Positions 26,657 to 35,917 of a DNA stretch of 64,000 nt are shown one piece after another. Origin of the DNA: Clostridiaceae bacterium. Its GTDB lineage: Bacteria; Bacillota; Clostridia; TANB77; CAG-508. The stretch is taken from assembly GCA_021771025.1 (NCBI GenBank), contig JAETPW010000001.1, forward strand, positions 85,108 to 149,107. The letters are read 5' to 3'. The notes under the pieces were generated by a model. That model did no database searches, was not told the DNA's origin, and was given only the letters and a program-made list of their open reading frames with translations. Every line of letters starts with the position of its first letter. The first letter of the stretch is position 1. Position numbers and translations under genes: made by a program.

Positions 26657-27347
26657 CTATGATCATACTTTATTAACGGAAGAAAGAGAACTACTAATGA
26701 CTATTCCTGAAATTGAAAAATTTCGAGAACAAGGGAATATTTTTGTTATAGCTACTTCTAGGAGTTGGCCTTCCATTATTCAAGAAATTGATAAATACAA
26801 AATACCATTTGATTATGTTTGTACTAATGTAGGTGCAGGTATTTTTGATGAGCAAAGACGAAAAATCTATGCTCAGTTTATTTCTCTAGAAGATAAACAT
26901 AAAATTGAAACACAATTAACCAAGATAGATTCTTCGTTTTCCGTTACACGATTTGGAATAGAAGAAAGTCAAAATAAAGAATCCAATCAGATTATAGGAT
27001 ATAAAATAAAAGGAAACCCAGAACAATTAATTCAGTTACAAGAACGATTATCTCCTATGTTACCCCATTTTGAATTAATTTTAAAAGAAAAAGAAGGAAA
27101 ATTATTTCTTAATCACGCTGCGAACACAAAAGAAAAGGCAATTGATCATTTAATCGATTTATTACAAATTTCACAAGAACAGGTTTTTACTATTGGAGAC
27201 GACGATGTTGATTTAAGCATGTTGGAACGTTTTCATGGGTATCGTATGAGAGAAAGTTCACAGCTTATTCAAAAAAAGATAAAAAATGTAGTTAAGTCAG
27301 TTCGTGATATTATTTCTTATTTATCTTTATCTGCTTCAGAAAATTGA
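26634..27347 (+). CDS. HAD-family phosphatase, Cof type
   Basis: AAAGGGTGATTACC supports ATG 26634. The 237-residue product has the nucleophile loop VTDYDHTLL (DxDxT) and the C-terminal TIGDDDVDLSML metal motif, with a C2-type cap between. Family members dephosphorylate sugar phosphates or cofactors such as PLP and FMN. As the last gene of the operon it may act on an intermediate phosphorylated by the HprK-like protein. Confidence 0.85.
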   Translation: MKKLLVTDYDHTLLTEERELLMTIPEIEKFREQGNIFVIATSRSWPSIIQEIDKYKIPFDYVCTNVGAGIFDEQRRKIYAQFISLEDKHKIETQLTKIDSSFSVTRFGIEESQNKESNQIIGYKIKGNPEQLIQLQERLSPMLPHFELILKEKEGKLFLNHAANTKEKAIDHLIDLLQISQEQVFTIGDDDVDLSMLERFHGYRMRESSQLIQKKIKNVVKSVRDIISYLSLSASEN

Positions 27348-27384
27348 TCAATCGTCTAGTTTATCTGTTGTAGAGATAACAAGG

Positions 27385-27430
27385 AGCCTAATTGTTAAAA
27401 TCAATAGCGATTTTAACATTAGGCTTTTTC
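27385..27430 (+). terminator. operon terminator
   Basis: AGCCTAATTGTTAAAATC pairs with GATTTTAACATTAGGCT, followed by TTTTC. Confidence 0.85.
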
Positions 27431-27530
27431 TGACTGCTTTCAAGGGATATATTTATTGATATTTTGTTCTAAACAAGACAACCTGTGAATATATATAGAT
27501 TAAAGGAAAACAAAAACAGGAGGTATGAAA

Positions 27531-27830
27531 ATGACAATTGATGAAAGAAAACCAATAAATACAGGAGTGATCCAGAACTTGATTTTAGAAAATAGAGGAA
27601 AATTAAGTATTTCTGGAGTTAATGATGTTCTTAGTTTTGACGATCAAGTCGTTATGGTAGAAACAGAATTAGGGTTATTAACTGTTAAGGGAGATAATTT
27701 AAGAATCAATAAATTAAGTATTGATACATCAGAAGTAATTGTAGAAGGGGAAATTTCCTATTTAGCTTATAGTGATAAGGACAAAGAACAAGGAAAGGGA
27801 ACTAGTATAATAAGCAAAATTTTTAAGTAA
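27531..27830 (+). CDS. yabP: sporulation protein YabP
   Basis: Spore coat-associated protein needed for cortex or coat assembly in endospore formers (family knowledge). The start at 27531 gives a better distance to AGGAGG than 27525. The ~99-residue product contains RGKLSISGVNDVLSFDDQVVMVETELGLLTVKGDNLRINKLSIDTSEVIVEGEI, the characteristic YabP repeat-like beta pattern. It is followed 14 bases later by yabQ and then divIC, the conserved sporulation/division order of Bacillota. Confidence 0.9.
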   Translation: MTIDERKPINTGVIQNLILENRGKLSISGVNDVLSFDDQVVMVETELGLLTVKGDNLRINKLSIDTSEVIVEGEISYLAYSDKDKEQGKGTSIISKIFK

Positions 27831-27844
27831 TACGGAGGATATAA

Positions 27845-28336
27845 ATGGTAACCAATCAAGCAGTTTTATTTTTAATATTTGTCATCAATGGAATAGCCAT
27901 AGGTTTGTTGTTTGATGTTTTCCGTATTTTGCGAAGAACGTTTCATACTAGTGATATGGTCACTTATGTAGAAGACATTTTATTTTGGCTCTTGACAGGA
28001 TGTATTCTATTGTATTCTATTTTTACTTTTAACCAAGGAGAAATTCGCTTATTCTTATTTATTGGCATTCTATTAGGTTGTATTTTATATTTACTTACGT
28101 TCAGCCGATGGATGATAAAAATTAGTGTTACCTTATTAACTTTTTTGAAAAATACGATCGGGAAAGTATTAGCCATTATTTTTTATCCTATTCAGTTGGT
28201 TGTTAAGTGGATGAAAAAAATCATGAAAAAACCAATATCTTTTATCATTATTAATTTACGCCAATTTTCTACAAATATAGGGAAAATGGGAAAAAAACTA
28301 ATTCAAAAACCCAAGATACAACCTAAAAAAGGATAA
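27845..28336 (+). CDS. yabQ: sporulation membrane protein YabQ
   Basis: The 163-residue product has about four membrane segments in the first 110 residues (AVLFLIFVINGIAIGLLFDVFRILRR is typical of YabQ) and a basic C-terminal tail. TACGGAGGATATAA precedes the start. YabQ acts in spore cortex formation in the mother cell (family knowledge). It lies between yabP and divIC. Confidence 0.9.
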   Translation: MVTNQAVLFLIFVINGIAIGLLFDVFRILRRTFHTSDMVTYVEDILFWLLTGCILLYSIFTFNQGEIRLFLFIGILLGCILYLLTFSRWMIKISVTLLTFLKNTIGKVLAIIFYPIQLVVKWMKKIMKKPISFIIINLRQFSTNIGKMGKKLIQKPKIQPKKG

Positions 28337-28447
28337 AAGAAAAAATTTTTCAGAAAATAGTAAAATAAAGAAGGATTTTTGTCAAAAAAGTAGAATTATA
28401 TAAGTATACAATAAAGAAGTTTTTTTATGAATTGGAGAGAGCCACAG

Positions 28448-28723
28448 ATGAAGAGAAACAAAAAATGGTGTCGTAATTTACTGATTGGGATTATTGCTTG
28501 TTATGCAATATTTACGATAATCAATCAACAGCGAACCTTAAACCAATATACTCAAAATAGTCAAGAATTAGCTAGCCAGATTCAAGAGCAAAAAGAGATA
28601 AAAGAAGAATTAGCAAAAAAGAAAGATGATGTAAATTCTAAAGAATTTATTGAAGATAGTGCTAGAGAAAAATTAGATATGTACTTACCAAATGAAAAAG
28701 TTTATTTGGATAAAGGAATGTAA
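28448..28723 (+). CDS. divIC: septum formation protein DivIC/FtsB family
   Basis: The start at 28448 (MKRNKKWCRNLL) follows GGAGAGAGCCACAG; the track start at 28427 has no ribosome site. The 91-residue single-pass protein has a membrane helix at residues ~9-25, a coiled coil rich in Gln and Glu, and the conserved tail EFIEDSAREKLDMYLPNEKVYLDKG, which matches ARE-LG-v-p-E of DivIC. It forms part of the FtsL-DivIB-DivIC divisome. Confidence 0.88.
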   Translation: MKRNKKWCRNLLIGIIACYAIFTIINQQRTLNQYTQNSQELASQIQEQKEIKEELAKKKDDVNSKEFIEDSAREKLDMYLPNEKVYLDKGM

Positions 28724-29076
28724 TTCAATATACATTTCTTTTTTGTTGTACCTTTCTATCATGATAATTATTTTCACAAGTAAGAAAACGTTATTATTTA
28801 GTTTTTTTTGGCCAGCTTTTCTTAGGGAATAGGTTCATTGTTTTTTGTTTTTTTATTCAAGAAAAGGTATTGGCCTATACTAAATAGATTTTTGATATTA
28901 AAGGTTGTTAAATTATTGAAGTAATGTGGAAAATAACCACTTTTTTAGTAAATTTGTAAAAATTTGTTTCCATTTTAACAATTATGTGATATAATAATAA
29001 CTGTTAGTTCTTAGTTTAAATTCGATTTATTCCCATAAAGTAAAAAGAAGTAAATAATAAAAATAAGGAGGATTAT
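28724..29076 (+). other. rho leader region
   Basis: 353 bases without a gene. A weak hairpin with T run (AATGTAATTCAATATACATT-TCTTTTTTG) ends divIC. The distal part carries a promoter (TTTCCA at 28967, 17 bases, TGATATAAT at 28987-28995), leaving an 80-base 5' leader for rho. No riboswitch was recognised. Confidence 0.6.
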
Positions 29077-30462
29077 ATGCCAGTTTTAGAAGAAATGACC
29101 TTGGCCGATTTGAAAGGATTAGCAAAAGAATATAATATAAAAAATATTTCCAAATTAAAAAAAGAGGAATTAATACTTGTCTTAAAACAAGTTATTGGTG
29201 ACAAACCAAATTTTACTCAAAATGAGATACAAGAGATCCAAAACTTTGAAGAAGTTCCTTTTATGGAGGAAGAAAAAATAATCAATAAAACGCAATATAA
29301 CAATAATGGTGAACCGATAATTGATTATAAGCTAACCAACCAAGGAGACGAGATTATTGAAGGAATTCTAGACATATTACCAGATGGTTATGGATTCTTA
29401 CGTGGAGAAAACTTCTTATCAAGCCCAAAAGACGTATATATCTCTGTTGTCCAAATAAAACGATTTCGCTTAGAAACAGGAGATATGATCAAAGGAATAT
29501 CTCGTTTCCGTGAAGGAGAAAAATTCCCATCACTTATCTTTGTTGGTGAAGTAAACGGAGAGCATCCAGAAAAAGCCATGAGAAGAAGACGCTTTGATGA
29601 ATTAATACCAATTTATCCTGAAAAACGTTTAAAACTAGAAACTACTCCAAATGAATATGCGATGAGAATTATTGATCTTATGTGTCCTATTGGAAAAGGA
29701 CAAAGAGGAATGATCGTTGCTCAACCAAAAGTAGGAAAAACTACTTTATTAAAAAAGGTAGCCAATAGTATTGCTACTAATAATCCAGAAGTGGAACTAA
29801 TTGTTCTTTTAATCGATGAACGTCCCGAAGAAGTAACTGATATGAAACGTTCCATCAAAGGGCAAGTTATTCATTCTACCTTTGACGAATTACCAGAACA
29901 TCACGTAAAAGTAGCAGAAATGGTATTAGAAAGAGCAAAACGTTTAGTCGAACAAGGAAAAGATGTAGTTATTTTATTAGATAGTATCACTCGACTAACA
30001 AGAGCTTACAACTTAGTTATTCCTTCTTCTGGAAGAACATTATCTGGAGGTATTGATCCAGCAGCATTACATAAGCCAAAGAAATTTTTTGGAGCAGCAA
30101 GAAATATTGAATTTGGTGGAAGTTTAACGATTTTAGCTACAGCATTAGTAGAAACAGGGAGTAGAATGGATGATGTTATATTTGAAGAATTCAAAGGGAC
30201 AGGAAATATGGAAGTTCATTTGGATCGCAAATTATCAGAGAGACGTATTTTCCCTGCCATTGATATTAATCGATCGGGAACAAGAAGAGAAGATCTATTA
30301 TTAACACCGAAGGAAAAAGATACTGTATTTGCTTTAAGAAAAGCCATGAATAGTATGCCAGTGGCGGATGTTACTGAACAAGTAATTGATCAAATGACAA
30401 AAACGAAAACAAATGATGAGTTTATTGATAAAATGGACGCTTATTTGAATCGTTTTAAATAG
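29077..30462 (+). CDS. rho: transcription termination factor Rho
   Basis: Hexameric RNA helicase that ends transcription. The 461-residue product starts with the SAP-like Rho N-terminal domain ([27 protein letters not shown]), has a short linker, the cold-shock RNA-binding domain ([15 protein letters not shown]), Walker [12 protein letters not shown] (Lys221) and Walker [21 protein letters not shown] precedes the start. Confidence 0.96.
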   Translation: MPVLEEMTLADLKGLAKEYNIKNISKLKKEELILVLKQVIGDKPNFTQNEIQEIQNFEEVPFMEEEKIINKTQYNNNGEPIIDYKLTNQGDEIIEGILDILPDGYGFLRGENFLSSPKDVYISVVQIKRFRLETGDMIKGISRFREGEKFPSLIFVGEVNGEHPEKAMRRRRFDELIPIYPEKRLKLETTPNEYAMRIIDLMCPIGKGQRGMIVAQPKVGKTTLLKKVANSIATNNPEVELIVLLIDERPEEVTDMKRSIKGQVIHSTFDELPEHHVKVAEMVLERAKRLVEQGKDVVILLDSITRLTRAYNLVIPSSGRTLSGGIDPAALHKPKKFFGAARNIEFGGSLTILATALVETGSRMDDVIFEEFKGTGNMEVHLDRKLSERRIFPAIDINRSGTRREDLLLTPKEKDTVFALRKAMNSMPVADVTEQVIDQMTKTKTNDEFIDKMDAYLNRFK

Positions 30463-30541
30463 GAGAGATAGAGAAGATATAATTAATAGTATCATTTAAT
30501 AATATCATTTTGATAAAATGAATGATTAAACTAATTATAAA

Positions 30542-30579
30542 GACAATGATAAGAGGTAATTCTTATTGTTGTTTTTTTA
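30542..30579 (+). terminator. terminator downstream of rho
   Basis: ACAATGATAAGA pairs with TTCTTATTGTT, followed by GTTTTTTTAT. Confidence 0.7.
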
Positions 30580-30613
30580 TGTTAATAAACAGAAAAGCAA
30601 AAAAAATCTACCT

Positions 30614-30631
30614 TGTCGACACGCTTCGACA
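30614..30631. promoter_or_regulatory. Spo0A-box pair
   Basis: TTCGACA at 30625-30631 is the exact reverse complement of the 0A box TGTCGAA, and TGTCGAC at 30614 is a one-mismatch copy in the opposite sense, together a TGTCGA-6-TCGACA dyad. It lies ~50 bases before a Spo0E-like gene, a biologically sensible place for a Spo0A site. Confidence 0.55.
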
Positions 30632-30679
30632 GCTTTTCTGCTTTAACTATGGTAAAATCTACATAAAGGATGTGAGAGT

Positions 30680-30859
30680 ATGGAGAATTCAAGGTTAAAA
30701 TTCTTAATTATTAGAAATAAGGCTAAACTGGATCATTTAATTGAAGAAAATGCCGAATACTCAAAAATATTAAAGCAAAGCAAAAGAGTAGATCATTATA
30801 TTGCTATGGCAATAAAGAGGCAAGTAGAAGAGGGAAAAGAAAGTAAGTCTAGCTTGTAA
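30680..30859 (+). CDS. Spo0E-like sporulation phosphatase (59 aa)
   Basis: This gene is too short for the ORF track. MENSRLKFLIIRNKAKLDHLIEENAEYSKILKQSKRVDHYIAMAIKRQ has the helical hairpin layout and the ILKQSKRVDHYI segment corresponding to the Spo0E signature (vLxlSqxLDxlI). Spo0E-family proteins dephosphorylate Spo0A~P. The Gln of the usual SQ-LD motif is Lys here and Leu is Val. GGATGTGAGAGT precedes the ATG. The Spo0A-box dyad upstream suggests feedback control. Confidence 0.6.
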   Translation: MENSRLKFLIIRNKAKLDHLIEENAEYSKILKQSKRVDHYIAMAIKRQVEEGKESKSSL

Positions 30860-30978
30860 TTTTGTTTTCAGTACATAAAAAGACTAATTTGTGTGAAATG
30901 AAATGCACCCCATTTAGTAGACACAATAAAAACAATAAAAACTATTGTGTTAAAATACTAAATGGAGGTATGTGTTTT

Positions 30979-31101
30979 ATGGCTAAAAAGGTCAAAAATT
31001 TAATAAGCAATCCTACAGAATTATCTGTTTGTAAACATTGCACAAAATCAAAGTTTTGCGCAAAAAGGCGTAGAAGTAAAATATATAGATACTTATTCTA
31101 G
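30979..31101 (+). CDS. possible 40-residue Cys-containing peptide
   Basis: ATG 30979 follows TGGAGGTATGTGTTTT. MAKKVKNLISNPTELSVCKHCTKSKFCAKRRRSKIYRYLF has CKHC and a basic end. It is preceded by a small dyad (ACACAAT/ATTGTGT, 30921-30951) and the text TGCACCCCATTTAGTAGACAC, which resembles insertion-sequence ends. It may be a remnant of a transposable element. Low certainty. Confidence 0.3.
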   Translation: MAKKVKNLISNPTELSVCKHCTKSKFCAKRRRSKIYRYLF

Positions 31102-31913
31102 TGTCCTGTTAACTCCTTTAGTATCAGTCTATTATAAGCTTTTACTAATATCTATTTCATATAAAAACTTTATCTTTTCAAATTTATCTTCTTAAAATTA
31201 ATTCTCAGGCCTCATTATTATAACTTAATATAATTTCATATCTGGTAATATTTTTTATTGCCAGTTTATAATTTTATTTTCAAATTTTTATTCCAACTAA
31301 TTTTTTTATCATACTTTTATATGATTTTTAGTCAATTTTTCCAAAATCGCTACAAGCCCTTATTTTGCTTGTTTTAAGGACACAACAAACTATATGTCTT
31401 AAATATAAAAATGCCTTAAAATCGATTCTCGTGTGTCGCTTTTTTAGCCTTTTTTTGTGATTTTTTGTTATCTTATAAAAATCCTTATTTTTCAGTATTT
31501 ACATAGGATTTTACTATATAATCATATACTTACCAGATTTAGATTATTTTAGATATGCCATTTTACTACTTATATATCTAAACGCCTTAAAATTGATTTC
31601 AGACATCAATATAAATGAATAATGATATAAAGTTATATATCATTATTATAAAAAAATTCAATAATTTACAATTTAAAAACTAAAAATAAATTTTGAAATT
31701 TTTGTTGGTTTATGAAAATCTAATTTAAAAAATTAAACATTGTAAAAATATTTTTTTAATTTAATTTCAAATTTTATAACTTTTAGATTTATCTTTTTAT
31801 AGTTTTATAAACATTATATTCTAAAATTTAGTTTCTCCCCTACTCCCTTTTTAACATTAATAAAAAATGTGTCATATTAAGTTATTTAAAATTATTTACT
31901 GATTTTGACCTTT
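31102..31913. other. AT-rich gene-free stretch
   Basis: About 800 bases of extremely AT-rich sequence with stops in all frames. Two degenerate repeats are visible: TATATGTCTTAAATATAAAAATGCCTTAAAATCGATTCTCG (31391-31431) and TATATATCTAAACGCCTTAAAATTGATTTCAG (31571-31602). Nothing else is supported. Confidence 0.6.
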
Positions 31914-32115
31914 TCATCCTAAAAGTATTATTCCCATATAACCTATATACATCAGAAAATAGATAAATCCGTTAGTTCTACTCATTTTATTTTTTGGTGG
32001 TATCACTGGAAACAATGCTAATACTAAGGTAGCTACAATTAATATGAAAAGATCCATATTATAATTAAAATTATAGATGATTGGCTTTATGAATGAACTA
32101 ACAGGTCTACCATTC
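31914..32115 (-). pseudogene. C-terminal remnant of a cation/Ca2+ antiporter-like gene
   Basis: The minus-strand frame reads GRPVSSFIKPIIYNFNYNMDLFILIVATLVLALFPVIPPKNKMSRTNGFIYFLMYIGYMGIILLG then stop. This hydrophobic-basic-hydrophobic pattern with KMSRTNGFIYFLMYIGY resembles the last two helices of CaCA-family sodium/calcium antiporters. An in-frame stop lies upstream and there is no 5' part, so only a remnant is left. An ATG at 32057 could still start a 47-residue peptide, but no ribosome site is seen. Confidence 0.4.
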
Positions 32116-32123
32116 CTTTATTC

Positions 32124-33147
32124 CTATGTTATATTACTATTTTCTTGCTGAGATGAAGTATTGGTATGACTAGTATTTTGATTCGTTTGATTTTCTTTTG
32201 TAGTATTTTCTACCGAGGTATGGTTTGAGTTTGTTTGGCTATTGGATGATGTATTTGTATTTGTATTTGTTGTATTACTATTTGTATTATTGCTATTGGT
32301 GTGATTGGTTGTTTGGTTATGATTGGTATTTGCCGTATTGTTGTTTTGATTTTGGTTAGCTGCAGGTGATGTGTTATTTACCTCGGTATTTGTATTTTCT
32401 TTAGATGATGTTATGTGATTTTGAGAAGATATATCATTAAAGTTTAATTCTAATTCATTGTTTGGCGTATTTGTGTTTGAATTAGTATTAGTTTTGTTAC
32501 TATTAGTGGTTTTATCCGTATTATTTTTTGTTTCTGATCCAGAATGTTTTGTACATAGTTTTGGGGAGGTTCCCCATAAGAAAAATTCTTCGTATGTTGT
32601 TGGACATCCACTTCTTGCTTTTTCTCCTGTTTCGGAACAAATTACACAAGTAGATATACCACTAGGTTGTATAAAAGTACATTTAGGAAGATTGGTATGC
32701 AATTTTCTCATGACATTGGCCCAAATTATTCCAGCAGAATTTTTTTGCCAATATTCTATAGTTTCATTTTGATCAAACCCAAACCAAGTAACTGCGGTAT
32801 AGTAAGGAGTAAAGCCACAAAGCCATCGATCAAAATCATCATCGGTTGTTCCTGTTTTAGCAGCAACATCGATTCCAGATAGAGGACAATAAGTCGCTGT
32901 GCCATTTGCTCCCTCTACTGGCTGAGTTAATAGTTCTTTCAGAATATACGCTACTTGCTTAGAAAATACTCGTTTTGTTTTTGGCTTTCGTTCTAATATT
33001 GTTTTTCCTTCTGCACTAGTTATTTTTGTATAAAATAGTGGTTCGATATACATTCCATCATTAGCAATGGTTTGATATGCTCCTGCCATTTCTAGAGGAC
33101 TGATTCCTTTTTCAAGCCCTCCTAGGGATAAAGCCAGACTTTCATCT
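32124..33147 (-). CDS. class A penicillin-binding protein, C-terminal part (split by element)
   Basis: This is the 3' part of the gene whose 5' part lies at 41438-42975. The frame continues upstream of the track start as QDESLALSLGGLEKGISPLEMAGAYQTIANDG, a standard class A PBP segment, up to the recombination core at 33148. It contains the third transpeptidase motif, KTG (VAAKTGTTDDDFD), then a long Asn/Thr/Ser-rich tail of about 150 residues likely to span the wall. Alone it lacks a start, the membrane anchor and the SxxK and SxN motifs, so it is inactive while the element is in place. Confidence 0.85.
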
Positions 33148-34867
33148 TGTGTTGTTTCTCTCTGGTTGCAGTATTATTTGAATGTTGTTTATCGCTCATA
33201 GCAGTATTTTTTATCGCTTGATTATCGCTCATAATTGTAAATTTATCTTTGCAATTAATTTCTGTTCCATTTTTACAAATAAACCTTATTGTATAAGGTT
33301 TTATTGTGCCATTTTCTAATGTTTCTCCTATTACAACTTTATCAATTAAGCATTCAAACACATCTTTATCAAACTTCGGCATTATATCTATATTTTTAAA
33401 TAAACTTTTAAACTTGTTTAATCTTTGCTTAATACTTTCTGTTCTGTTTGTTTCTTTTAGTAGACTTTCTATTTTCTGCTCTATTTTAAGTAAGTCTACA
33501 TTTAAGTTATCAAACTTTTCTGTATATTGTTCTTTATTGATTTTGCCTTCTAAATTTAGTTCTAATAAATTAGCAAGTTTTTTGTTTATTTTTTCTTTGT
33601 CTTTTTCTAGTTTTATTACTATTGTTTCTGTAGTATTTTCTTTTAAGACTTTTTCTATCTTTTCTAAAAAGTTTTCTACTACTTTTCTGTTATCATTACA
33701 GAGTATTCTATAACCTTGTACAAAACAATCTTCTAATATTTCTTCTGGAATTACTTTACAATGTGGGCATTCTTCTTTTCCATGTTTTGCTCTTTTGATA
33801 CATTGCCATACTGCTTTTGCACAATTTCTATTTGCATTCCAATTTCTTTTTGTTAATAAACTACCACAAAAACCACAATATAATTTACTACTAAAAGGAT
33901 ATTTCTTACTATAGTTATCGTTTCTTCTTCCTGTTTCTCTGTTACCTGCTCTTTTTGTTCTTACTTCTTGCACTCTATCAAATAGTTCTTTGCTAATAAT
34001 TGGCTCATGGTGTTCTTTTAAATAATGCTTATCTACTTCTCCTAAATTGCTTAGTCTTTTATGTGATATTGGATCTATTGTAAATGTTTTTCCCATTAGC
34101 ACATCTCCAATATATTTTTCATTTTTTAATATTCCTCTTATTGTTGATTCGCACCATTTTGTTGCACCTTTTGGAGTTTTTATTCCTTTAGCAGTTAGTT
34201 CTTTTGCTATTGTACTTGAGCCAACTCCTTCAACATATCTTTCAAACATGTATCTTACAACTTCTGCTTCTTCTTCATTAATTGTTATTTCTTTTGTTTC
34301 AAGATTGTAGTTATAGCCATAACAACCATTATAACCAATTAGTTCTCCTCTGTCTTTTTTCATTTTCAAGCCTAATAGTACATGTGAAGATATGTTTTCA
34401 CTTTCTTGTTGTGCCATTGCACTTAATAAAGTTAATACTAATTCTCCTTGTCCTGAACCTGTATTGATATTTTCTTCTTCAAATAGAATTGCAATATTTT
34501 TCTCTTTTAACATTCTTACATATTTTAAAGTATCTAATGTGTTTCTAGCAAATCTTGATATGGATTTTGTTAGTATCATATCAATTTTTCCTTCCATTGA
34601 ATCTTGTATCATTCTCATAAAGTTTGTTCTTTTAAAATCTAAAGTACCACTTATTGCTTCATCTGCATATATTCCTGCAAATTGCCATTCTGATTTACTA
34701 TTTATTTTTTCATCATAATACTTTAATTGTGATTGATAACTATTTAATTGTTCTTCGTTGTCTGTACTAACTCTACAATATGCACAAACTCTTAGTCTTT
34801 CTTTTATTGTTGTTCCTGTTACTCTGGTGATTCTTCCATTTGTTTTCTCTATGACTTGAATTTCCAT
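33122..34867 (-). CDS. large serine recombinase
   Basis: The 581-residue product has the resolvase catalytic domain (RVCAYCRVSTDNEEQ, Ser34; SRFARNTLD), the recombinase domain (GIKTPKGATKWCESTIRGILKNEKYIGD), a zinc-ribbon (LYCGFCGSLL ... WQC ... CPHC) and a C-terminal coiled coil. AGGTTTAAATG places the start. It lies at the left end of the element, and its last ~9 codons plus stop fall beyond the inferred core, in PBP-gene DNA. Such enzymes integrate and excise elements at short cores; its position makes it the obvious agent of the PBP split. Confidence 0.95.
   Translation of the reverse strand: MEIQVIEKTNGRITRVTGTTIKERLRVCAYCRVSTDNEEQLNSYQSQLKYYDEKINSKSEWQFAGIYADEAISGTLDFKRTNFMRMIQDSMEGKIDMILTKSISRFARNTLDTLKYVRMLKEKNIAILFEEENINTGSGQGELVLTLLSAMAQQESENISSHVLLGLKMKKDRGELIGYNGCYGYNYNLETKEITINEEEAEVVRYMFERYVEGVGSSTIAKELTAKGIKTPKGATKWCESTIRGILKNEKYIGDVLMGKTFTIDPISHKRLSNLGEVDKHYLKEHHEPIISKELFDRVQEVRTKRAGNRETGRRNDNYSKKYPFSSKLYCGFCGSLLTKRNWNANRNCAKAVWQCIKRAKHGKEECPHCKVIPEEILEDCFVQGYRILCNDNRKVVENFLEKIEKVLKENTTETIVIKLEKDKEKINKKLANLLELNLEGKINKEQYTEKFDNLNVDLLKIEQKIESLLKETNRTESIKQRLNKFKSLFKNIDIMPKFDKDVFECLIDKVVIGETLENGTIKPYTIRFICKNGTEINCKDKFTIMSDNQAIKNTAMSDKQHSNNTATREKQHKMKVWLYP
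33148..33150 (-). other. left attachment core of the PBP element (inferred)
   Basis: Position where recombination with 41438-41440 restores the PBP frame. Serine integrases normally cross over at a 2-bp core; CA within ACA is the likely dinucleotide. Confidence 0.7.
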
Positions 34868-34940
34868 TTAAACCTCCATTCCGCCTAGAGATAAAACTTA
34901 ATAATTTTATATCATTTTTTTAGTAAAAAGTAAATTGAAT

Positions 34941-35117
34941 TTATAAAAGTTTGTAATCTTTTAAGATTTTTCTTTTAATTTCTTGTTGCTCTGCTTCTGT
35001 TATCAAGTTTCCTCTAAACAAATTATTTAAGAGTGATAATTCCATGCTACAATTTAGCATAGTATTATCTTTTAAGTTGTTAGAATTATTAATTTCAATA
35101 TTATAATCATGTAGCAT
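34941..35117 (-). CDS. small helical protein next to the recombinase (58 aa)
   Basis: This gene is too short for the track. ATG 35117 follows AAAGGAGTAATTTC. MLHDYNIEINNSNNLKDNTMLNCSMELSLLNNLFRGNLITEAEQQEIKRKILKDYKLL is mostly helical; LSLLNNLFRGNLITEAEQQEIKRKI resembles SHOCT-like short domains. Small proteins of this kind often lie beside large serine recombinases and may act as directionality or oligomerisation factors; that role is inference here. Confidence 0.6.
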   Translation of the reverse strand: MLHDYNIEINNSNNLKDNTMLNCSMELSLLNNLFRGNLITEAEQQEIKRKILKDYKLL

Positions 35118-35284
35118 GAAATTACTCCTTTTCTTTAAATTTGAAAAAGAAAAAGAACAAAGAAACTAGAATCTTTCTAATCTCTTTGCTCTTTCTTTTC
35201 ATGCTATCATTATATTATCGTGTTTTTATAAAATCAATTCCCTTTTTATTCCCTATTTTCTTTGTGAATTATGTTAATTTACAA

Positions 35285-35301
35285 AGTACACTTAGTGTAC
35301 T
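35285..35301. repeat. 17-bp palindrome, array member
   Basis: AGTACACTTAGTGTACT is a perfect palindrome and the best consensus of the array at 35918-36134. It overlaps the nitroreductase stop codon. Confidence 0.7.
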
Positions 35302-35863
35302 AATTATCATATTTATTAAAACGCACTACTTCTTTATAACTTCTTAACTCTTTCGCAGGTAGTTCTTCGTTATCATCTTTATATCCTAATGTTAGTAATG
35401 CTATTAATTCTATATTATCTGGTAACTTTAATATTTCTCTAGAAATTTCCTTATCTTTAATATGTTTTTGATAATTTATAAAACAACTTAAAACACAACT
35501 ACCAATTCCAAAACTCTCTGCTGCTATTATCATATTTTCAATAGATAAAGCAGAACTTAATATATATTCTTCATATTTTGGATCATTGTCTTTATTAGCT
35601 AATATTGCAATTATAATAGGAGCATCTTTTATAAACTGTCTGTCCTCATAATTTAATGATAACCTTTCTTTAGTTTCTTTATTGTTTATTATAATATATT
35701 CTGTTACTTGGCAATCTGGTTTTGGTTTACCTCCAAATGGAGCATTTCTACCACAATTTATTATATTTTCTATTATATCATCTGAAATATTTTTATTTAA
35801 ATATTTTCTATGACTTCTTCTATTCATTATAAAATTTACCACATCATTATTATCTTCATACAT
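35300..35863 (-). CDS. nitroreductase-family protein
   Basis: GAGGAGGTCAAAATAT supports the ATG at 35863. The 187-residue product has the FMN-binding start MNRRSHRKYLNKNISDDIIENIINCGRNAPFGG, APIIIAILA and ESFGIGSCVLSCFI, the usual single-domain nitroreductase layout. Enzymes of this family reduce flavins, quinones, nitro compounds or activated alkenes. Five palindromic sites lie just upstream of its start and one at its end, so a regulator may control it. Confidence 0.88.
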   Translation of the reverse strand: MYEDNNDVVNFIMNRRSHRKYLNKNISDDIIENIINCGRNAPFGGKPKPDCQVTEYIIINNKETKERLSLNYEDRQFIKDAPIIIAILANKDNDPKYEEYILSSALSIENMIIAAESFGIGSCVLSCFINYQKHIKDKEISREILKLPDNIELIALLTLGYKDDNEELPAKELRSYKEVVRFNKYDN

Positions 35864-35917
35864 ATATTTTGACCTCCTCAAAAATATTTATATCATATTT
35901 TGTAATATTTTTCTAGT

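Noticed and set aside
32458-32882. Plus-strand ORFs across the PBP tail
   Set aside because: Valine/leucine-rich translations of the complement of Asn/Thr repeat codons; not genes.
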